From contig CAUYUJ010004725.1 in the NCBI GenBank assembly GCA_963575745.1, forward strand, positions 540,976-562,332: a stretch of DNA of 21,357 nucleotides, read 5' to 3'. Position 1 is the first letter of the stretch. Every line of letters starts with the position of its first letter. Origin of the DNA: Prorocentrum cordatum. Lineage: Eukaryota > Sar > Dinophyceae > Prorocentrales > Prorocentraceae. A program made the position numbers and the translations under genes. Of the stretch, positions 9,128 to 17,557 are shown one piece after another. A model generated the notes under the pieces. The model saw only the letters and a list, made by a program, of their open reading frames with translations. It had not been told where the DNA came from and did not search any database.

Positions 9128-9312
9128 ACTGGGTTTTCGAGGGGGGGGGAGGGGTTCGAACCGGTAGTGACGCCCCCCCCCCCTTTTCATGATGAGCTGG
9201 GAGGGGGGGGGGGGAGGGGTTCGAACCGGTAGTGACCCCCCCCCCGGTTTTCGGGGGGGGGGGGGGGGGGAAGGGGAGGGGTTCGAACCAGTAGTGACCC
9301 CCCCGGTTTTCC
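9128..9312 (-). repeat. Triplet of B-box-like units, right side, inverted
   Basis: Reverse complement of the left triplet. Palindromes ggttcgaacc are at 9153, 9218 and 9280, each followed by a(g)tagtgac and a G/C run. An uninterrupted run of 18 G lies at 9253-9270. Confidence 0.85.
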
Positions 9313-9353
9313 GCCAGCAGCGGTAGAACACGCTCTTTCAAATATTCCCAAAC

Positions 9354-9510
9354 ATCCGAAAAGTGTGAACAATTGAAAAATCGAAAAACTGAAAATTTGA
9401 AAAGTGATCAGGGATGGCGGGGTGATTGAAAAGTGAAACATCGAAAATTCGCAAAGTCGCAGCATCGATCAGCACGCCTGAACTTGAAAAGTGGAAACAT
9501 CGAAGAGTCC
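9354..9510 (+). repeat. AT-richer degenerate gaaaagtg repeats
   Basis: Three or more loose copies of gaaaagtg(g)aaacatcgaa lie within 150 bp, at about 9358, 9428 and 9486. This AT-rich island between GC-rich repeats shows no coding support. Confidence 0.6.
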
Positions 9511-9529
9511 AAAAAGATGTCCGAGGGGC

Positions 9530-9863
9530 ATCCCAAGGCGTGAGTCTTCGCATGGTGTACGGCCTCTGCGTGTTCTCGCATGGTGTAGGGCCCCCCTGCC
9601 CTCCCAAATCGGAATGCGTGCATGGTGTAGGCCCCTCGGGGGGTTTTCGCATGGAGACGGGCCCAGGGCAAAGATTTCCGCATGGTGCAAGGCCTCCCGG
9701 GGATTCCCCGGCGGAAATTTTCGCGTGCAGGGCCTCCCTATGGGCCTCCTCTCAAGGCGGGAAATTCCCCATGGTGCCGGGCTTCCCGGGGCCTCACAGG
9801 GCGAGGGTTGTCGCGTGGCGTCAGGCCTCCGGAAGCCTCCCAGGGCGTGAATTTCCACATGAG
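9530..9863 (+). repeat. gcatggtg...ggcctccc array, part 1
   Basis: The landmark catgg (or cgtgg) recurs at about 9551, 9579, 9621, 9650, 9681, 9724, 9770, 9814 and 9858, with spacings of 28-31 or 42-46 bp. The consensus is about ttttcgcatggtgtcgggcc followed by tcccggggcctcccagggcg. On the minus strand it reads as repeated peptides such as RPPEARPHAE, but frame is not held. Confidence 0.8.
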
Positions 9864-10062
9864 CCTGTTTTTCTTTAAGATCCAGGCAAGCTTACTTGCA
9901 TGGCGTTCGCCCCCCCCCCCCCCCCTCTCCCCCCTCGCCCCTATTCAGCCGAACACGAGCGTGCAAGTGCCCTCCGCACGTCGAATTGTTTTCGGCTTGC
10001 TTCAGACTCAGCCCCCCCCCCGTCCATGCAAGTAAACTTGCCCGAATCCAAAGAAAAACAAG
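9864..10062. mobile_element. 199-bp inverted-repeat element inside the catgg array
   Basis: The left arm 9864-9903 and right arm 10024-10062 are reverse-complementary over about 40 bp with about six differences. The shared core is tacttgcatgg, and the outer part is tgtttttcttt. The same array unit lies on both sides: ttccacatg ends just before and ttccatgg starts just after. Insertion with a short duplication of the target is therefore plausible. The interior holds two poly-C runs and no frame of note. Confidence 0.75.
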
Positions 10063-10205
10063 TTCCATGGTGTAGGGCCTCCGGATACTCTCGCATGGCG
10101 TAGGGCCCCTCCCGGCCTCCCAGGAGGCGAGCTCTCGCGCGCCGCAGGGCCTGCGGGCGTTTCCGCACAGCGTCGGGCCTCCCAGGGTCCCCCAGGGCCC
10201 CCCGC
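10063..10205 (+). repeat. catgg array, part 2
   Basis: The array resumes directly after the inverted-repeat element with ttccatggtgtagggcctcc, followed by three more units near 10095, 10135 and 10170. It ends before the TA tract. Confidence 0.75.
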
Positions 10206-10219
10206 GCGTTTTTTGTGTG

Positions 10220-10266
<47 letters not shown>

Positions 10267-10300
10267 ATATATATACACACTTAAACATACAAAAAAAAAA
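10206..10300. repeat. (TA)n microsatellite
   Basis: After gttttttgtgtgttatt, about 65 bp of nearly pure TA steps are followed by an A-run at 10291-10300. It interrupts the catgg array. Confidence 0.9.
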
Positions 10301-10309
10301 CATGTTTTG

Positions 10310-10530
10310 CAGCGGCTTCCCCGGACCCTCCTCCCAAGGCGGGAGTTTTCGCATGGCGTCGGCTTCCAGTGACTTTCCAGGGCGAAGGTTTCCGCGTGGG
10401 GTCGGGCCTCCGGGGGCCTCCCGAGGCGTGAGTTCGCGCGTGGTGTCGGGCCTCTGGAATGTTTTCGCATGGCGCAAAGTCTCCCTGGGCCCCCCGCGGC
10501 GGGAGCTTCCGCCCGGCGCCAAGCATTTCG
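10310..10530 (+). repeat. catgg array, part 3
   Basis: Units recur at about 10349, 10396, 10439 and 10468 with the same ttttcgcatggcgtcgg...cctcccgaggcg pattern as parts 1 and 2. The three parts are probably one original array split by the inverted-repeat element and the TA tract. Confidence 0.75.
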
Positions 10531-10631
10531 GGCGAATCGATCAACTTTTTGATTTTCTGGCTCCTCGACTTTTCGACGACAGAAATACAGAGCGTTCGCG
10601 GCGATGTTACGGCGTTATCCGCCAAACGCCG

Positions 10632-10690
10632 CGGCGCCAGGGCCCGGCGCTCTCGCTGCTATAACACAACCCAATGTTGCCCGAACTTGC
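10632..10690 (-). repeat. GGCC-rich X unit, reverse copy
   Basis: The reverse complement of this stretch (gcaagttcgggcaacattgg..., then gttatagcagcg) aligns with 21238-21290 and more loosely with 15191-15251. It borders the left end of the A/B array, as X copies do at 15144 and 21171. Confidence 0.55.
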
Positions 10691-11509
10691 ACCGCCTCTC
10701 CGCTTGCACAATTGTGCCGTTTGCGCGCAATCGACCGCGGCTGAGCAGAGTGCCCGCGGAAATCCAAGACCGCCCAAGATGAGCAGCTGCACGTAGACGG
10801 CGCAAGATGGAACAGGGAATATTGCACGACACTGGCGCGCGTGAGCGCTGCAAACTTGAAGGTTGCACGCAAACAGAAAGTAACCAGGCACGCAACCGAT
10901 GATTGCGTTGCTCTAGCTGCGCGCGCGCGAAACCACTCTTGTGCAGTTGCACCGTCTGCGACCAAGATAACCCAAACCGGCCCAGGATGAATGGCTGCAC
11001 GCGCGCGGTGAAAGATGGAACGCGGAAGGTTGCACGTAAACTGTCCAAGCTTGATGGCTGAACTGAACAGAATGTAACTGCGCACAATCTTAAAATTTGC
11101 GCTGTCACGGTTTCGCGCAACCACTCGGCTTCCACAGTTGCGCGCAATCGACCGCGGCCGAGCAGAGCGCCCGCGGCAATCCAAGACCACCCAAGACCAC
11201 AAAATTCGAACAGCTGCAAGTAGACGGCGCTTGATGGAACAACAAATATTGCACGTACACGGCGCAAATAAACGATGCAAACTTGAAGGTTGCACGCGAA
11301 CAGAACGCAACCGCGCGCGCAATCGGCAATTGTGTTGCGCTGGCTGCGCGCAAACCCTCGCCTTGCACAACTGCGCCGTCTGCGACCAAGATGGCCCTGA
11401 ACGGCCCAGGATGAATGGCCGCGCGCGTGCGGTTCAAGATGGAACGCGGAGGATTGCGTGCAAGCGGTGCCAACTTGAGAATTGCAGGTAAACCGAATGT
11501 AGCCGGGTG
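10691..11509 (+). repeat. A/B satellite array, segment 1
   Basis: Alternating related monomers share a cttgaa anchor at 10855, 11050, 11282 and 11474, with spacings 195, 232 and 192. B contains cgaccgcggctgagcagagt and gaccgcccaagatgagcagc. A contains ggcccaggatgaatggc. Both contain gcaagatggaac. The last B breaks off after gccgggtg. Minus-strand frames of 202 and 251 aa run through here, but dimer lengths vary, so a frame is not maintained along the array. Confidence 0.85.
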
Positions 11510-11554
11510 TCGGAGGGTGCGCCGCTGGATCTCCCCAAGGAGGCGGGGGTTAGG

Positions 11555-11745
11555 ACCCCCCCCCCCCCCCCTCCCCCCCTTCCCCGATCCGTCGTCGGGG
11601 ACCCCCCCCCCTCCCCCCCTTCCCCGATCCGTCGTCGGGGAACCCCCCCCCTCCCCCCCTTTCCTCGATCCGTCGTCGGGGACCCCCCCCCCCTTCCCCC
11701 CTTCCAAGGGGGGGGTCCGACCCCCCCCCCCCCCCCCCCCTTTCG
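11555..11745. repeat. C-rich 40-bp minisatellite with hairpin units
   Basis: The segment ccccgatccgtcgtcgggg starts near 11582, 11622 and 11663 (periods 40 and 41), separated by long C runs. Each copy folds as ccccga/tcgggg. It ends in gggggggtccgaccccccc (about 11710-11735), a G/C hairpin that recurs at 13145-13165 and inverted at 13190-13220. Confidence 0.85.
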
Positions 11746-11784
11746 CCACGCCGCCCCCTGACTCCGGAACCCGACCCCCGCCAC

Positions 11785-11850
11785 CCCTACCCCTAGTCCT
11801 CACCCTAACCCAAACCCCTAATCCGAACCCCAACCACTAACCCCAGCCCC
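11785..11850 (+). repeat. Degenerate telomere-like patch
   Basis: Sequence such as caccctaacccaaacccct and taatccgaaccccaacc is built of imperfect CCCTAA/CCCTAAA-like steps of 6-8 bp. It passes directly into the heptamer array. It is too short and too degenerate to call a chromosome end. Confidence 0.5.
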
Positions 11851-11854
11851 AAAG

Positions 11855-13110
11855 AGTACTCACTACTCATTACTCACTAGCCACTAAACACGACTCACTA
11901 CTCACGACTCACTACTCACTATCCACAACTCACTACCCACCACCCACTACTCGCTACTCACTACTCCCTACTCACTAATCCCTCCTCCCTACTTGCTACT
12001 CACTACTCACTCCTCACTACCCACTACTCAATACTCACTACCCACCAAGCACTACTCACTATTCCCTATGCACTACTCACTTATCACTCCTCATTACCCA
12101 CTACCCACTATCCACTACTCACTACTCACTACTCATTACTCATTGCACACACACACATCACTACTCACTACCAACTATTCGCTACTCGCTACTCCCTACA
12201 CAATACAGACTACACAGTACTCAGTACTCACTATTCGCTACTGCCATACTCGCTACTCAATACTCACAACTCACTTCCCGCTATTCACTATTCACTACTC
12301 ACTACTTACTACTCCCTACTCACTACATAGTCTCTAGTCACTAGTCACAATTCACTAGTCACTAATCACTAGTCACTAATCACTACCCACTACTCACCAC
12401 TCGCTACCCACTACCCACTATTCGCTACCCACCTCTTACTACTCACTGCTCACGACTCCCCACTCCCTACTCCCTACTCCCTACTCACTACTCGCTACTC
12501 CCTACTCGCTACGCACTAACCACTACCCAATACTCACTACTGACTACTCTCTACTCACTACTCACTACTCACTACGCCCTACTCACTCCTCACTAATCAC
12601 TACTCGCTACTCCGTACTCGCTACTCACTACTTACTACCCACTGCCACTACCCACTACCTTCTATTCACCACTACTTACCACTCACTACTCACTACGCCC
12701 TACGTACTACTCAGTACTCAGTACTCAGAACTCACTACTCACTACTCACTACTCACTACTCACTACTCACTACTTACTACTCACTACTCACTACGCACTA
12801 CGCACTACCAACTACTCACTACTCCCTACTCACTACTCGCCACCTCGCCACCCACTACTCACTACCCACTACTCACTACCCACTACTCATTACTCCCTAC
12901 TCCCTACTCAGTACTTGCTACTCGCTACTCGCTACTCACTACTCGCTACTCACTACTCACTTATCAGTACACACTACTCACTATTCACTACTCACTACTC
13001 CCCACTCCCTACTCCCTACCCCCTACTCGCCACTCACTACCCACTACTCACTACCCAATACTCACCACTCACTACGCACTAACTCACTACTCACTACTCA
13101 CCACTCCATA
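11855..13110 (+). repeat. ACTCACT heptamer satellite, about 1.25 kb
   Basis: About 180 units of the heptamer actcact (equally cactact) with many variants (cccactact, cgctact, caatact, catagt). Short perfect runs of the heptamer occur, for example at 12730-12790. It has no stops in some frames for up to 114 aa, which is a composition effect. Confidence 0.95.
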
Positions 13111-13134
13111 TGCCCACCTCCGTACTGCCTACAC

Positions 13135-13260
13135 GAAGGGGGGCGGGTCCGACCCCCCCCCCCCCCCTTTTTCCAAGCCAAGGAGGAGGGGGGGGGGGGG
13201 TCGGACCCCCCCCCCCCCCCCTCAAGGGAAGGGGAAGGGGGGGGGGCGGGGGTTCTGGAC
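13135..13260. repeat. G/C tracts bounding the heptamer array on the right
   Basis: Poly-C and poly-G runs carry gggtccgaccccccc (about 13145) and its inverted form ggggtcggacccccc (about 13197). They mirror the tract at 11700-11745 on the other side of the heptamer array. Confidence 0.8.
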
Positions 13261-13305
13261 CATACCCCCTTTAGTGTATTCAGGGAGATCCACTGGCGCA
13301 CTTTC

Positions 13306-14195
13306 GCACTTTTGATGTATGCGTCGAACTTGTTACGCGCAACCTCTCGGCTTGCAGGATTGCGCCGCTTGCGCGCAGTCGACCGCAGCTGAGCAGAATG
13401 CCCGCGGAAGTCCAAGACCGCCCAAGACCGCCCGAGATAAACCGTTGTACGTGGGCGGCTCAAGATGGAACAAGGAATCCCGCACGTGGCCGGCGCGCGC
13501 AAAGGGCGCGCACTTGAAGGTTGCGCGCGACCAGAATGGTGTCGCACAGGCTTCGCGAACCCCCTCGCCTCGTAAACTTAACATCGTTTGCGTTTCAAGA
13601 TGAACGGCGCGGGAGGAACGGCTGCGCGCGCGGTGCAAGATGGAACGCGGAAGGTTGCGCGTTGCGCGCGTGCGATGCAAGCTTGAAGATTACCATGAAC
13701 ATGTTGCAACAAAGCGCACTATCGACGATTGCGTTGCGCCGTCTGCGCGCAACCCCTCGTCTTGCAATTTCACCGCATGCGAGGAGCACGGCGAGGATCA
13801 CCGCCCGAGATGAACAGTTGCACGTAGACGGCGCAAGATGGAGCAAGGAATCCCGCACGCGCAAAGGGCGCAAACTTGAAGGTTGCGCGCGAACACTCGT
13901 TCACAGGGGCGCAATCGATGATTGCGCTGCTCAAGCTGCGCGCAACCCCTCGCCGAGTACAGATGCATCGCTTGCGACCAAAATAACCAAAAACTTCCCA
14001 GGATGAATGGCGGCGCGCGCACGGTGCAAGATGGAACGCGGAGGGCTGTACGTACGCGGTACAAACTTGAAGGTTGCGCGTGATCAGAATGTAACTGGGT
14101 GCACTTTCGACGATTGCAATGTTGCGGTTCTGTGCAACCTCTCGGCCTCCACAAATGTCGTCTGCGCGCGATCTACCGTGGTCGCGCGCAGTGCC
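13306..14195 (+). repeat. A/B satellite array, segment 2
   Basis: It resumes the B monomer interrupted at 11509. Anchors are at 13513, 13682, 13875 and 14066 (spacings 169, 193 and 191), so one copy is shortened. It contains gcaagatggaac at four places and ggatgaacggc or ggatgaatggc. It ends in a B monomer at gcgcagtgcc. Confidence 0.85.
14190..14195. other. Left target-site duplication AGTGCC
   Basis: AGTGCC is native to the B monomer (gagcagagtgcccgcgg). Here it is followed by foreign sequence instead of cgcgg. The same six bases recur at 15105-15110, followed by the expected cgcgaaaatcc. Confidence 0.75.
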
Positions 14196-14212
14196 TTAGG
14201 CGTGCTAAGTCA

Positions 14213-14297
14213 CTGTGTGCGTGTGCCATAATCTAATCATGTATGTGTGCGTGTGTGCGTGTGTGTGCGTGTGTGTGTGTGCATGTGTGCGTGCGTC
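14213..14297. repeat. (GT)n microsatellite
   Basis: tgtgtgcgtgtg-type steps over about 85 bp, just inside the left end of the 909-bp element. Confidence 0.9.
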
Positions 14298-14424
14298 AAA
14301 AATGTTCCGTCTGGTACTGTTTTTTGGTTGGCGGGTGGGGAGGGGCGGGTGGGCGTCGCGTCGCTTTGCATCTGTTTTTGTTTGTGTCTTTCTGTTTTTC
14401 ACATGGGAGGGATATGCCGCGGTC

Positions 14425-14735
14425 GATCGCCCCAGGGGTTCGACTGCCGCCCCGGCGCGGATCGCCCCCGCCAAGGTTCCCCCAAAATGATGAGCTTAGG
14501 CGGGGGCTTTTCCCGCGGGCGCCCCCGCTCGCACGGCGGGGCGCGGGGTTCCAAGATCGCCCGGGGGGGCCCCAAGACGGGCCGGCTCGCCCGGGGGGGC
14601 GTCGGTCCGAGCGGCGGAATCGCCCGGGGGGGGTCTCCGCCGCTCAGTTCCCGCTCGAGTCGCCTCGCGCGGGAACGGCCCTCGCGAATCGCCCAGGGGG
14701 GGTTCGCAGGGGCGAGGTAGCCCGGGGGGCGCCTC
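14425..14735 (+). repeat. Interspersed gatcgcccggggggg motif, about seven copies
   Basis: The motif (a/c)tcgcccgggggg, or a close variant, is seen near 14426, 14459, 14553, 14587, 14627, 14687 and 14718, at irregular 28-94-bp spacing. Farther right are ctcgcg/cgcgag steps and a run of about 17 G near 14845. Confidence 0.7.
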
Positions 14736-15104
14736 AGAGGACAGTGCACGGCGCGGAAGATCCATGCGAATCTTTCGCGGGACTCTCGCGATTTTTTCGC
14801 GGGGGGCCCGGGCTCTCGCGAACGGTCTGGACAGTCGCGCAAGGGGGGGGGGGGGGGGGCGAAGAAGAGAGAAGGGGAGGTCCGATGCCAAAGCCCCGAG
14901 GGCCACCTCCGGCCACCCGGGGCCAAGTGCATGACGGACAATTGGGGCTGGGGGCGGCCAAGGACAGAGAAGGGGGGCGAATGGCAGGAGCCGGAGGGGG
15001 GCGCGAGTGGCGAACCGAGGAGCAGCAGCAGAGAGAATAGGAGTTGATCGTGCCAATAGGGCGAAGTTGACGACTAAGTTAAGGCTCTGACTTCGCACGC
15101 GCAA

Positions 15105-15143
15105 AGTGCCCGCGAAAATCCACGACCGCCCAAAATGAGCAGC
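15105..15143 (+). repeat. A/B array, short B fragment
   Basis: This continuation of the B monomer (agtgcccgcgaaaatccacg then accgcccaaaatgagcagc) follows the right end of the 909-bp element. It stops at gagcagc, where the GGCC-rich block begins. The same B-to-GGCC junction is found near 21175. Confidence 0.8.
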
Positions 15144-15660
15144 GAAGGCCCCAAGAGACCCTGGCGCCCTGCCACCGGCCGAATTTGGCGCAATCGGAGC
15201 AAATTTTGGAAAAATCCGCTGGCGCCATGGCGCCAGCGTCTCCCGGGGGCGCCCCGGAGGCCCCTGGCGCCCCCTCGCGCCCCGGGAAATCCGGGGGGCC
15301 CTGCGACGTGCAAAAAGCCCCTGGGGGCCCTATACCCGAAGCCTGCACCGGGCTACACCGCGCGAGAACTTCCGCCCGGGAAGGCCCTGCACCGCGCGAA
15401 CACTTCCGCCCCGAGAGGCCCGCCTGAAAGCTTCCTGGACGTTCCTGGGGCCTCCTCGGAAGCCTCGGGAGGCCGCGGTGCCGCGGCGCCGGCCGATTTT
15501 GCTAGGATCGGGGCGCGTTTTCGCAGAAATGGTTAAATTCTTTATAAAATCAAACGGTGTCATGGCAGCGGGGCCTCTTGGGAGCGACCCGGAAGCTCCC
15601 GGCGCCTTCTCGGGCCCTAGGCGACCTGGGGAAGCCCTGCGCCGCGCGTAAACCCATGGA
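15144..15660 (+). repeat. GGCC-rich X block with two related units
   Basis: X units at 15191-15251 and 15505-15586 share caatcgg(a/g)gc, then (a)aat, then gg(c/t)gccatggc. The second carries an AT-rich insert (15533-15554). The first contains a perfect 22-bp palindrome at 15217-15238, cgctggcgcca and its complement. Between the units are ctgcaccgcgcgaacacttccgc-type repeats that resemble the catgg array. There is no gene. Confidence 0.65.
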
Positions 15661-17087
15661 GGCCCCGCGCGCGAACGGTGCAAACTTGAAGTTTGCACGT
15701 GAACAGAACGCGACCAGGCGCGCAATCGTCGCGCTGGCTGCGCGCAACCCCTCGCCTTGAACAACTGTGCCGCCTGCGACCAAGACAGCCCTGAACGGCC
15801 TAGGATGACCGGCTGCGCGCGCGCGTTTCAAGATGGAACGCGGAGGATGGCACGCAAAAGGCGCAGACTTGAAACTTGCCAGGATAATGTAGTCGGGTAC
15901 ACTTTTGGCGATTGCGTCGCACTTGCTACGTGCAACCTCTTGGCTTGCAGAATTGCATCGCTTGCGCGCAATCGACCGCGGCTGAGCAGACCGCCCGCGG
16001 AAATCCACGATCGCCCACGACCGCCCGAGATGAGCAGTTGAACGTGGACGTTGCAAGATGGAACAAGGAATCCCGCACGCGGTCGGCGCGCGCACAGGGC
16101 GCAAACTAACTTAAAGGTTGCGCGCGAACAGAACGTCACCAGGCACGCAATCGACGATTGCGTCGCACTGGCTTCGCGCAACCCCTCGCCCTGTACAATT
16201 GCACCGTTTGCGGCCCGAGATGGATGGCGCAGGATGAACGGCTGCGCGCGCGCGGTGCAAGATGGAACGCGGAAGGTTGCGCGCGAACGATGCAAGCTCG
16301 AAGATTACCATGAACATAATGCAACAAAGAACACTAACAACGATTGCGTTGCACCGTTTGCGCGCAGACCCTCGCCCTGCACAGTTCAACCGCTTGCGAG
16401 ACGCGCGGCGGGGGGGGGGGGGGATCTAAGATGGCCCGAAACGGCGCAGGATAAATGGCTGCACGTACACGGCGCAAGATGGAACGCGGAGGGTCGCGCG
16501 CAAACGGCGCACGCATGAAACTTGCGCGCAAGCAGAATGCAACCCGGTTCGCTTTTGACGATCGCGTTGTACTTTTTACACGCAACCTCCCGGCTTGCAC
16601 AGTTGCGCCGTTTGCGCGCAGTCGACCGTGGTCCAAGTGGTCCGCCAAGAACACCGGCGCGCCTGGGGCGCGCGGGTCTGCGGCGCGCGGGTCGCCCGCG
16701 GCCTCTTCCGCGGTGGCGTCGGGGTCAGCGCCGCTAGGGGAAAGCCCGGGCGGCCCCCAGGGGCGCGCGGGCGGGCGGCGGGCGCGCCCTCCTCGGCCGC
16801 GGGCGGCTTGAGCCAGAAAGCCACGGAACAACTTGAAGGTTGCGCGCGGCGGTGCGAACTTGGAAGTTGCACGCGAGCAGAACGCGATCAGGAGCACAAT
16901 CGACGACTGCATCGCACTGGCTGCGCGCAACTCCTCGTCTTCTAGGACTCCACCGCCTGCGAGGAACAGGCCGAGGCCGACGGCAATGGATGTCAAAGAT
17001 AACCCAACGCGGCCCACGACAAATGGCTGCACGCGCACGGCGCGCGATGGAACGCGGAGGGTCGCGGGTTAAAGGTGCAAACTTGAA
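15661..17087 (+). repeat. A/B satellite array, segment 3
   Basis: Anchors are at 15685, 15868, 16110, 16297, 16514, 16832, 16859 and 17082. The alternating 183-189 and 217-242 spacing again shows A and B monomers. One B is broken by a very GC-rich replacement (16635-16828), after which a short duplicated anchor region follows. The segment ends at cttgaa (17082-17087). Minus-strand frames of 184 and 234 aa cross it without a stable repeat frame. Confidence 0.85.
16635..16828. other. Very GC-rich segment replacing part of a B monomer
   Basis: From caagtggtccgcc to agccacggaac the sequence is unlike either monomer and consists almost wholly of G and C. On the minus strand one frame reads with Ala/Asp/Pro-rich, protein-like composition (for example ADPDATAEEAAGDPRAAD). 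It could be a captured gene fragment. I cannot identify a source. Confidence 0.5.
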
Positions 17088-17100
17088 TTACTCACTGCGT

Positions 17101-17515
17101 GGAGCTCCCCATATGTGCATCCCATGTTATATGTCATGCCGTAGTGAGCGTCTGTTCATGAGCGGTCGACTACAATGGCGCGCCCACGTGGGCGACAGGG
17201 CCGACGAAGACGAGTGGCCCCTAATGCGAGTGATTGCGCATGAGTCAGAGTGAGCTTTGAGTATGGTTGAATGCGAGCCTCTTCCTCTTCATCCCCCCTC
17301 CTCAGCTGCCAGGCCTTCCCCTTGTCAGCCCGTGGTAGTTTTGGAGCTTTCCATATGTGCATATGTGTTAGGATAGTTGGCAGTGGGATATGTAAGACGA
17401 GCGTTTAGCCACACAAGGCCATAAGTGCATGTCATGTTGGAGGGTAGTGCCACGGTGAGCATTTATCTATGATAGATGTTTGCTCCACGAGCGCGCCCAT
17501 GTGAGCGGCGAGCAC
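17101..17515 (+). repeat. Diverged ~310-bp tandem duplication
   Basis: ccatatgtgcat...tgtcatgccgtagtgagcgt...gagc...gcgcgcccacgtgggcg (17108-17202) reappears as ccataagtgcatgtcatg...gtgccacggtgagc...gagcgcgcccatgtgagcg (17419-17513). A third partial ggagctttccatatgtgcat is at 17343. Confidence 0.65.
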
Positions 17516-17557
17516 ACGCGCGCGCAGCGCGGCTGCGCATCCACCGCGTGCATGCAT

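Larger units (their letters stand above)
8157..9353. mobile_element. 1.2-kb foldback element carrying a minisatellite core
   Basis: The outermost arms 8157-8195 and 9316-9353 are reverse-complementary at roughly 80 percent (shared core agagcgtg, aatatt and accgc, with one gap). Inside them come poly-C or poly-G tracts, then three units around ggttcgaacc on each side in opposite orientation, then a CCCCACTGT-type array in the middle. The symmetrical layout, arm-tract-triplet-array-triplet-tract-arm, is that of a foldback-type element. There is no transposase. A target-site duplication is not evident. Confidence 0.75.
11510..13305. mobile_element. 1.8-kb insertion splitting a B monomer
   Basis: The left part of a B monomer ends at 11509 (gccgggtg) and the right part resumes at 13306 (gcacttttgatg). 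Together they measure 243 bp from anchor to anchor, against 232 and 242 bp for intact B copies. Near the edges, 11517-11535 and 13283-13301 are reverse-complementary at 17 of 19 positions (gtgcgcc...tggatctccc). Inside are C/G tracts on both sides and a heptamer array in the centre. There is no coding region, and no clear target-site duplication. Confidence 0.75.
14196..15104. mobile_element. 909-bp element with 17-bp terminal inverted repeats
   Basis: The left end ttaggcgtgctaagtca (14196-14212) and the reverse complement of the right end tgacttcgcacgcgcaa (15088-15104) agree at 14 of 17 positions. AGTGCC flanks both ends (14190-14195, 15105-15110), and the B monomer resumes correctly beyond. 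This is the best-supported transposon-like insertion in the window. It encodes no recognisable transposase. The 265-aa frame at 14243-15040 (+) begins in the GT microsatellite and consists mainly of Arg/Gly/Pro-rich repeat translation, so the element is presumably non-autonomous. Confidence 0.8.

Noticed and set aside
10615-11370. 202- and 251-aa minus-strand frames in the A/B array
   Set aside because: They overlap each other in different frames, and the monomer lengths vary, so no frame is conserved from copy to copy.
11785-11850. True chromosome end
   Set aside because: The repeats are degenerate and short, and array sequence continues on both sides.
11855-13110. CRISPR-like array
   Set aside because: The unit is a 7-bp heptamer with no spacers, and the sequence context is eukaryotic.
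14243-15040. 265-aa plus-strand frame as a possible transposase
   Set aside because: Starts in a GT microsatellite and is mostly Gly/Arg/Pro; no DDE/DDD-type motif or helix-turn-helix is visible.
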